Shown: positions 14,996 through 22,047 of the stretch, piece after piece
Layout: each line of letters begins with the position of its first letter
Numbering within the stretch: the stretch's first letter is position 1
Assembly (NCBI GenBank): GCA_020200935.1
Contig: JAIVHR010000175.1
Location: 1-22,047, forward strand
From: Sphingomonadales bacterium
Lineage (GTDB): Bacteria; Pseudomonadota; Alphaproteobacteria; Sphingomonadales; Sphingomonadaceae
Length of the DNA: 22,047 nt
Direction: 5' to 3'
Made by a program: the position numbers and the translations under genes
The notes under the pieces: model-generated
What the model was told of the DNA's origin: nothing
The model's database searches: none
What the model saw: only the letters and a program-made list of their open reading frames with translations

Positions 14996-16033
14996 GCCCG
15001 CGCGCCCTTCACGATCGCGCCGATCGCGCGGCCGACCGGAATCGGCGGCTTGCCGGCGACGATGCGCAATTTGTCGGAGAGGGTGCTGCGACCGGCATAG
15101 AAGCGTTCGATAAGCGCCGGCGCGAGCGAATAGAAGCGTTCGAAGATCCTGATCCGCTCGCCAGGCTCGGCGCCGCGGAACAGCATCGAGGCGAGCATCC
15201 GGTAGAAGCGCCCGGCGCGCCAGCGTTCGGCGGCATGGGCGATCGTCGCGTCGCGCAGCCCGGCGCCCGAAAGATCGCGGAGCCCGGCGATGCGTTGCGC
15301 CATCCGCACCGCCTCGGGCAGCGAATAGCCGGTCATCGGATGGAACAGACCGGCGCGCAGCCCGGCCTTCGCCGTCTTGCCGCCCGAGCGCCAATATTCG
15401 CCGAATGCGCCGCCGAGGCAGGCGACGGGCAGTACGCCCTTCTCGCGATGGACGATCTCGGCCATCTTCCAGCCCCGCGCTTCGGCATAATCGACCGCCC
15501 GCTGTTCGATCGCGGCGGCGTCCATCGCCGGCAGATCGCTGTAATAGGTATCCTCGATGAAAATGCGGTCCGCGGCGAAGGGCAGCAGATAGATGAAGCG
15601 ATAGCCGTCGGTCTGCTCGACCGTCGCATCCATGACGACCGGCCGTTCGAGCCCGTGCGGCGCTTCGAGCCGCAATTCGACGCCGGCGAATTTCTGCCAG
15701 CCGAGATCGAGCAGGCTGAGATCGCCGGCGCCGCGGCAATCGATCACCCCGCCGGCCTCGATCCGCTCGCCGCCTTCGAGCACGACGGCACCGGGGCTCG
15801 CGCCGATCACCCTGGCGCCGGTGCGGATCGCCTCGGCGGGCAGCGCCTCGCGGATCACCGCGTCGAAGCGGTCCGATCGGATCGCATTATAGATGGTTGC
15901 CGCCCAACATTTCGGCTTCCTCGATCAGCAACGTCCTCACTTCGGGCCGCCGCCGGCGCAGTTCGAGCGCGATCAGCCCGCCGGCAAGCCCGCCGCCGAG
16001 GATCGCGACATCGCAGGAATTCGAAGCGACCAT
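14992..16033 (-). pseudogene. crtY: Lycopene cyclase CrtY with internal loss and frameshift
   Basis: CrtY cyclises both ends of lycopene to beta-carotene. The N-terminal NAD/FAD-binding part reads CDVAILGGGLAGGLIALELR and LLIEEAEMLGGNH, up to 15893. It then runs into TAA at 15887-15889. The rest of the protein resumes in another frame one base later at 15891 (YNAIRSDRFDAVIREALPAE) and continues intact through MDATVEQTDGYRFIYLLPF, IEDTYYSD, GLFHPMTGYSLPEA and FYAGRSTLSDKLRIVAGKPP. In Pantoea-type CrtY the residues between GGNH and the YxxIxSxRF segment number about 42 (TWSF...RFPxRRR). Here a single base remains, so about 125 bases are missing. The ATG at 16033 gives MVASNSCDVAILGG; an ATG at 16078 is possible. 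As written no active cyclase is made. The stop overlaps the crtI start. Confidence 0.88.
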
Positions 16034-16112
16034 CGGGCCGGGCTCTACAGGAGGGAAGACGGCAAGGGAAAGCCCCATGGCCTTTGCATTCGCATTTCAG
16101 CTCCGCCAATGC

Positions 16113-16202
16113 CGTCACCCCAGCGCAGGCAGGGGTCCATCTCGGATAGGCCTACGCGAAACTGCCTGCCGAGATAGATTCCAGCCTTCGCTGGAATGAC
16201 GC
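16113..16202. repeat. Hairpin repeat family C, between crtY and the desaturase-like gene
   Basis: A 90-base imperfect inverted repeat. The left end CGTCACCCCAGCGCAGGCAG pairs with the right end CCAGCCTTCGCTGGAATGACG; inner segments ATCTCGG (16139-16145) and CCGAGAT (16169-16175) pair perfectly. Small hairpins lie within each arm, the same architecture as family A but different sequence. It sits in the divergent gap 16034-16259, which otherwise shows no clear promoter. From memory, such CGTCATTCCAGC elements are common in proteobacterial genomes. Confidence 0.78.
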
Positions 16203-16259
16203 AGGGTTTCTTGACCCGAGGATAGACGCCCACCCCATTCCGCGCCTAGACAAAGGGCC

Positions 16260-17048
16260 ATGTCCGCCGCGCTCGCCATCGCCCTCTCCGCGCTCGCCAT
16301 GACGGCGATCGTCGGACTGCGCTATCTGGCGACGAGCGGCGGTTTCGCCTGGCTGACGGGGAAGCTCCGGCCGGGCTTCTATGACGATCTCAAGCCGCAG
16401 ATCGGCCGCGAGATTTACTGGTCGCTGGCCAGCGCGGCGATCTACGGCGTGCCGGCCGGCATCGTCGCCTGGGGCTGGGCAAATGAAGGTTGGACGTTGA
16501 TCTACGGCGATCTCTCAGCCATGCCGCTGTGGCATTTCCCGCTCTCGATCCTCGCCTATCTCTTCGCCCACGACACCTGGTTCTTCTGGACCCACCGGCT
16601 GATGCACCGGCCGCGCTGGTTTCGCCTCGCCCATTCGGTCCACCATGCCAGCCGCCCTCCCACCGCCTGGGCGGCGATGAGTTTTCACCCGATCGAGGCG
16701 GTGACCGGCGCGGTCGTGATCCCCGCGCTCGTCTTCCTCATCCCCATCCATATCGCCGCGCTCGCTATTGTGCTCGCTATCATGACGCTAATGGGTGTAA
16801 CCAATCATATGGGTTGGGAGATGTTCCCTCGCCGGGTCGTCCAGGGGGTCGTTGGACGATGGTTGATCACGGCGAGTCACCATCAGCGGCACCATGACGA
16901 GTATAGGTGTAATTATGGATTGTATTTCCGCTTCTGGGACAGGCTCTGCGGCACCGACAAGGGACTCGGCACATTCGAAGCTGCCGCGGCTGGCGCTCGG
17001 CGCGGCGGCGCTGGCGCTGCTCGGCACGAGCCCGGCGCCGCAGCTTGA
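16260..17048 (+). CDS. Fatty-acid/sterol desaturase superfamily membrane hydroxylase
   Basis: A 262-residue membrane di-iron enzyme. Hydrophobic helices lie at about 3-23, 50-72, 88-104 and 155-180. The eight-histidine pattern of the superfamily is present: HDTWFFWTHRLMHR, HSVHHASR, the FHP motif of SFHPIEA, NHMGWEMF and SHHQRHH. The position beside crtY suggests action on carotenoids; CrtG, the beta-ring 2-hydroxylase, belongs to this superfamily, but nothing in the motifs separates it from lipid hydroxylases, so no symbol is given. Normal sequence ends at about CGTDKGLGTFE. The remaining tail is Ala/Gly/Arg-rich and is the next gene's signal-peptide region read out of frame. Codons from about 16760 to 16930 are less GC-rich than elsewhere (AGG, TGT, GGA, GTA, TTG). 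Confidence 0.8.
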   Translation: MSAALAIALSALAMTAIVGLRYLATSGGFAWLTGKLRPGFYDDLKPQIGREIYWSLASAAIYGVPAGIVAWGWANEGWTLIYGDLSAMPLWHFPLSILAYLFAHDTWFFWTHRLMHRPRWFRLAHSVHHASRPPTAWAAMSFHPIEAVTGAVVIPALVFLIPIHIAALAIVLAIMTLMGVTNHMGWEMFPRRVVQGVVGRWLITASHHQRHHDEYRCNYGLYFRFWDRLCGTDKGLGTFEAAAAGARRGGAGAARHEPGAAA

Positions 17049-17406
17049 GGTCGATATCGAGCGGCTGCGCTCCCACGACGGGTTGCTGCATGTCTGCGTG
17101 ACGCGCGATGCGGCGCATTTCCCCGATTGTCATGACGATCCCGACGCCGTCCGCCGCAGCTTCCGCACCGCCGAGACCCAGTCGGTGCAGTTCCGCAACC
17201 TGCCCTCGGGCAATTACGCGATCGCCATCCTCCATGACGAGAACGGCAACGACCGGCTCGATCGCTTCGCCGGCATCCCGCGCGAGGGCATCGGCTTTTC
17301 GCGCAATCCGCGCTTTTCCTTCGGCCCGCCGAGCTTCGCCTCGGCCCGCTTCGCGCTCGGCACCCGCGCCGAAGTGCAGCGCATACGGATGCGCTATTTT
17401 CTCTGA
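16915..17406 (+). CDS. DUF2141 secreted protein
   Basis: A protein of about 163 residues, if begun at ATG 16915; ATG 16894 is equally allowed. The recognisable part starts with a signal peptide (LPRLALGAAALALLGTSPAP) and a small beta-rich domain: LHVCVTRDAAHFPDC, VQFRNLPSGNYAIAILHDEN, GNDRLDRFAGIPREGIGFS, FGPPSFASARF. DUF2141 proteins are predicted to be periplasmic, and their function is unknown. Some 25 residues before the signal peptide (through RDSAHSK) do not look like a natural leader and lie inside the upstream hydroxylase gene in another frame. The true start was probably near 16970 and may have been lost. The TGA stop directly abuts the convergent stop of the next gene, sharing the palindrome TGATCA. 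Confidence 0.72.
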   Translation: MDCISASGTGSAAPTRDSAHSKLPRLALGAAALALLGTSPAPQLEVDIERLRSHDGLLHVCVTRDAAHFPDCHDDPDAVRRSFRTAETQSVQFRNLPSGNYAIAILHDENGNDRLDRFAGIPREGIGFSRNPRFSFGPPSFASARFALGTRAEVQRIRMRYFL

Positions 17407-18219
17407 TCAGTCGCTGTAGAAGGCGGATACGCCGAACTCGCCCAGGTCGATTGCCTCCATCTCCGCCTTGAGATCGCGCCTGGAAACGAATTTCTGCGCG
17501 CGTTTGAGATCCGACCGCAAATGCGGCTTGAGATGCGCCGCACTCGCGCCGGCATCGCGGCCGGCCAGGCTCTCCGAGACCACCAGCGCGGTGACCAGGG
17601 CTTTCTCGCTGAGATAGCCTTGCAGGCTGCTTTGCCATCCCATCTGGTCGAACTCCGAAAAGGCGGCAAATGACCGCGCATTGTTGGCCAGAAAAATGCC
17701 GAAGCCGAGAAACACTGCGCATAAATCGGTCAGATGCTCGTGTAGCGCTTCGCCGCCCGGCGCGCGCGTCCGCGCGGAACAGAGCAGATAATGGGCGAGT
17801 TCATGCGCCAGAGTCGCGATCAGCGCCTCCGGCGCGTCGACCAGGTCGGGATTGTATCGAATGTCGGCCTCGACCTGCCGGTCGCCCGTCGTGCGCAACC
17901 GGAATTCGCCGAGATTGGCGTCGTTCTGATGAACGAGCGCGAAACCCGGCTGCACCGAGCGTTCCCTACCCCTCTCGCCAGCTGCGAGGGTCGCGGGCCA
18001 ATCGCGCATGCCCGCATGAAGCTTGGTCTGTTCAAACAGGGCACGGGCGATTTCTTCGCGATCTGACGGCACGGCGAAAAAATCCTCGGTCGGCAGGATG
18101 AGCGCCTGCCGGCGATGCATTTCAGCACCGCCATATTCCTCGAGCAGCCATTTGAAGGAAGCGAGCATCCACTCCCATTCGTCGGGCTCGACCGGCGATT
18201 TCGTACCAAACAGGCCCAT
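17407..18219 (-). CDS. HExxH zinc-metallopeptidase-like protein of unknown family
   Basis: A 270-residue protein without a signal peptide or transmembrane helix. Residues 136-145 read TLAHELAHYL, a HExxH zinc site at 139-143. EALHEHLTDLCAVFLGFGIF follows, offering Glu157, Glu161 or Asp165 as third ligand. This spacing resembles ImmA/IrrE-like and other small gluzincin domains, though I cannot assign a family. The C-terminal third (LKPHLRSDLKRAQKFV) is charged and helical. The start at 18219 (MGLFGTKSPVEPDEWEW) is supported by AAGGA eight bases upstream on the coding strand; an extension to 18261 lacks support. It diverges from dinB with a 59-base gap. Whether it is a protease or only keeps a peptidase fold is unknown. 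Confidence 0.72.
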   Translation of the reverse strand: MGLFGTKSPVEPDEWEWMLASFKWLLEEYGGAEMHRRQALILPTEDFFAVPSDREEIARALFEQTKLHAGMRDWPATLAAGERGRERSVQPGFALVHQNDANLGEFRLRTTGDRQVEADIRYNPDLVDAPEALIATLAHELAHYLLCSARTRAPGGEALHEHLTDLCAVFLGFGIFLANNARSFAAFSEFDQMGWQSSLQGYLSEKALVTALVVSESLAGRDAGASAAHLKPHLRSDLKRAQKFVSRRDLKAEMEAIDLGEFGVSAFYSD

Positions 18220-18278
18220 CGTCCATTTCCTTGCATCTCGTATTAGCGCGCCGCCGCCCAATTTGGCATAAGCCCGCC

Positions 18279-19379
18279 GTGGCCGACACCCCCGACGATC
18301 CCTCGCTCCGCAAGATCATCCATATCGACATGGATGCCTTCTTCGCGAGCGTCGAGCAGCGCGACAATCCGGAGCTGCGCGGCAAGCCTGTCGCGGTCGG
18401 CGGATCGAGCGGGCGCGGGGTGGTGGCGGCGGCGAGCTATGAGGCGCGCAAGTTCGGCGTCAAATCGGCGATGCCCTCGGTGACCGCCCAGCGGCGCTGC
18501 CCCGACCTGATCTTCGTCAAGCCGCGCTTCGATGTCTATCGCGCCGTCTCGAATCAGATCCGCGCGATCTTCCGCGAATACACCGAATTGGTCGAGCCGC
18601 TGTCGCTCGACGAGGCCTATCTTGACGTCACCGCCTGCCGCAAGCTGCCGACCGCGACGGCGATCGCCGAGGATATCCGCGCGCGGATCAGCGAGGCGAC
18701 CGGCCTCACCGCCTCGGCCGGGGTCTCCTACAACAAGTTTCTCGCCAAGCTCGCCAGCGACCAGAACAAGCCCGACGGCCTGTGCGTCGTCACGCCGAAG
18801 CAAGGCCCGGCATTCGTCGCCCGGCTTCCCGTCCGCCGCTTCCACGGCGTCGGTCCGAAAACGGCGGAGAAGATGCAGGCGCTCGGCATTGAGACCGGCG
18901 CCGATCTCGCCGCGCAGAGCCTCGAATTCCTCGAGCGGCATTTCCGCAGCTCGGCGCGCTATTATCATCGCGCCGCGCGCGGCATCGACGATCGCGCGGT
19001 GAAAGCCCACCGCATCCGCAAGTCGCTGGGTGCCGAACGGACCTATTTCGAAGACCTCCATGCGCGCGACGAGATGGAGGCCAAGCTCGCCGAGATCGCC
19101 GACATCGTCTGGGAGCGCGCCGGGAAGGCTGGGGCGAAGGGCCGCACGGTGACCCTCAAGCTGCGCTATGCCGATTTCGAAACCCCGACCCGCGCCCGAT
19201 CGCTGCCCGAGCCCGTGGCAAGCCGCGATGAGCTCCTCGCCATCGGCTGCGAGTTGCTCGGCACCCTCGTCCCCGACGCCCGCGGCGTACGGCTGCTCGG
19301 GCTGACGATTTCGGGTTTCGGGCGCGAGGAGAAGCCCGCCGCCCCACGCGAAGACGCCCAGCTCGGCCTCGGCTTCTGA
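18279..19379 (+). CDS. dinB: DNA polymerase IV
   Basis: A complete 366-residue Y-family translesion polymerase. The catalytic acidic residues are in IIHIDMDAFFASVEQ (Asp17) and SLDEAYLDV (Asp111, Glu112). GVVAAASYEARKFGVKSAMP is the nucleotide-contacting fingers motif and GVSYNKFLAKLASDQNKPDG the palm motif. FHGVGPKTAEKMQALGIE is the helix-hairpin-helix thumb, followed by the little-finger domain. The very C-terminus (AQLGLGF) resembles a weak beta-clamp-binding peptide. The likely start is GTG at 18279; an earlier TTG at 18231 would add 16 unrelated residues overlapping the divergent promoter. The polymerase copies past damaged bases with low fidelity. No GTTCN7GTTC-type SOS box is visible in the gap upstream. 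Confidence 0.94.
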   Translation: MADTPDDPSLRKIIHIDMDAFFASVEQRDNPELRGKPVAVGGSSGRGVVAAASYEARKFGVKSAMPSVTAQRRCPDLIFVKPRFDVYRAVSNQIRAIFREYTELVEPLSLDEAYLDVTACRKLPTATAIAEDIRARISEATGLTASAGVSYNKFLAKLASDQNKPDGLCVVTPKQGPAFVARLPVRRFHGVGPKTAEKMQALGIETGADLAAQSLEFLERHFRSSARYYHRAARGIDDRAVKAHRIRKSLGAERTYFEDLHARDEMEAKLAEIADIVWERAGKAGAKGRTVTLKLRYADFETPTRARSLPEPVASRDELLAIGCELLGTLVPDARGVRLLGLTISGFGREEKPAAPREDAQLGLGF

Positions 19380-19424
19380 GCCTCCCCTTCCCAGCTCGCA
19401 ACCGAACCGCTATCAAGGGCGCGT

Positions 19425-19526
19425 CCCCGGGGAGCCATGAGGCTGAGAGGGCGGTTGAAGTCCGCGCGACCCGTCGAACCTGATCCGGCCCATCCAGTCG
19501 ATGGACCACCGGCGGAGGGAGGGAGC
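19425..19526 (+). promoter_or_regulatory. TPP riboswitch (THI element)
   Basis: The conserved TPP-aptamer sequences appear in order: CCGGGGAGCC at 19428-19437, GGCTGAGAGG at 19441-19450 (pyrimidine sensor), GACCC at 19468-19472, GAACCTGATC at 19476-19485, and CGGCGGAGGGA at 19510-19520 (pyrophosphate sensor helix). The P5 arm is extended by a CCATC/GATGG stem (19490-19494, 19500-19504). It binds thiamine pyrophosphate and is followed by a membrane-protein gene and thiC, so it fits a negative feedback switch for thiamine synthesis. Confidence 0.96.
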
Positions 19527-19562
19527 GGCGCCTGTCGAACCACGACAGTGCGGGATCCGTGC

Positions 19563-19587
19563 CCTCGCTCCGGTCGCGAGCGAGGAG
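19563..19587 (+). promoter_or_regulatory. Likely expression platform: hairpin covering the ribosome binding site
   Basis: A perfect 8-bp stem, CCTCGCTC at 19563-19570 with GAGCGAGG at 19578-19585, overlaps the Shine-Dalgarno GAGGAG (19582-19587), which lies seven bases before the ATG at 19595. No U-run follows, so control is probably at translation initiation, not transcription termination. An anti-sequestering partner in the aptamer is not identified with certainty. Confidence 0.6.
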
Positions 19588-19594
19588 AATCCCG

Positions 19595-19993
19595 ATGATC
19601 GACGAAGGACAATTGCCCGCCTGGATCGCGCTGTTTTTCGGCATCTACGCGCTCGCCGCCGGCATCGGCGAGCTGCGCAAGCCCGGCTTCTGGACGAGCA
19701 TGGTCGGCGATTTCGGTCAGAATAGCGCGTTGCGATTCCTGACCGGTATCGTCGTGCTGGCACTGGGCGCGATCATCTATCTCGCCAATCCCTGGCGGCC
19801 CGACGACTGGCTCGCCGTCGTCGTCACCGTGATCGGCGGCTGGATGATCGTCGAGGGGGCGCTGATCCTTGCCGCCGGCGATCTCTTTCTCGGCTTCGCG
19901 GCGCGGCTGATGGGATCGGCGAGCCGGCTCTGGGCGATCCTCTCGATCCTGATCGGCCTCGGCATCGGCGCCGTCGGTCTGCTCCGCCTTTGA
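19595..19993 (+). CDS. Four-helix membrane protein in the TPP-regulated thiC operon
   Basis: A 132-residue integral membrane protein with four predicted helices at about 8-26 (AWIALFFGIYALAAGIGEL), 44-62 (LRFLTGIVVLALGAIIYLA), 71-93 and 108-131 (LWAILSILIGLGIGAVGLL). Loops are short. No transporter or enzyme motif is recognised. It is the first gene after the riboswitch, has the SD (GAGGAG) inside the switch hairpin, and precedes thiC by 27 bases, so it is very likely controlled by TPP. Possible roles are uptake of a thiamine precursor or a helper in thiamine metabolism; both are inference from position. It is too small for a classical transporter unless it oligomerises. Confidence 0.85.
   Translation: MIDEGQLPAWIALFFGIYALAAGIGELRKPGFWTSMVGDFGQNSALRFLTGIVVLALGAIIYLANPWRPDDWLAVVVTVIGGWMIVEGALILAAGDLFLGFAARLMGSASRLWAILSILIGLGIGAVGLLRL

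Positions 19994-22047
<2,054 letters not shown>

Noticed and set aside
16260..17048. Naming the hydroxylase crtG
   Set aside because: The histidine motifs are shared by the whole superfamily; location alone does not establish beta-ring 2-hydroxylation.
18220..18278. LexA/SOS box in front of dinB
   Set aside because: No GTTCN7GTTC or GAACN7GAAC pattern is visible in the 59-base gap.

Overview
The window looks like a chromosomal segment of a pigmented alphaproteobacterium of the order Sphingomonadales. The base composition is GC-rich. The gene set (S4 RNA-binding protein, FdxA and CarD in a row; sucC-etfB-etfA; a crtY-crtI-crtB cluster with crtZ nearby; a TPP-controlled thiC) and the hairpin-forming intergenic repeats fit that group. 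The placement rests on gene content recalled from memory, not on a search.

Layout. 1-4063: the 3' part of an Suv3-like helicase with an apparent frameshift, an S4-domain protein, ferredoxin fdxA, an opposing Sel1-repeat protein, and the transcription regulator carD with a clear terminator. 4144-7434: a secreted TonB-C-domain protein, a short-chain dehydrogenase read from TTG, and a convergent DUF2235 hydrolase with a C-terminal LysM-like segment. 7583-10632 (minus strand): sucC, etfB, etfA, a TCA-cycle/fatty-acid-oxidation operon; etfA carries an apparent short frame-breaking deletion. 10695-11060: a small membrane-anchored protein. 11104-11301: an unusually structured repeat. 11335-17406: the carotenoid region, with crtZ, a macro-domain protein, crtB, crtI, a crtY that lacks an internal block and is frameshifted, a membrane hydroxylase of the sterol desaturase superfamily and a DUF2141 protein. 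17407-19379: a HExxH metallopeptidase-like protein and DNA polymerase IV (dinB). 19425-22047: a TPP riboswitch, an uncharacterised four-helix membrane protein, thiC, and the start of a secreted protein whose ATG overlaps the thiC stop.

How the parts work together. CrtB makes phytoene, CrtI desaturates it to lycopene, CrtY cyclises lycopene to beta-carotene and CrtZ hydroxylates the rings. As written, the cyclase step is broken. SucC serves the TCA cycle, and EtfAB carries electrons from acyl-CoA dehydrogenases to the quinone pool. ThiC makes the pyrimidine half of thiamine, and the riboswitch would shut the operon off when TPP is plentiful.

Main anomalies. Three recognisable genes (helicase, etfA, crtY) each change frame, two of them with missing sequence; this is either true decay or assembly error. 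At least four families of hairpin-forming repeats fill the gaps between genes. Copies of one family supply the last codons and the stop of both crtZ and crtB, in the same reading frame. A second family has a copy at 11104-11301 that folds on paper into a cloverleaf-like module followed by a three-way junction. No CRISPR array, tRNA, rRNA, transposase or phage gene was seen, and no gap between genes exceeds about 300 bases.
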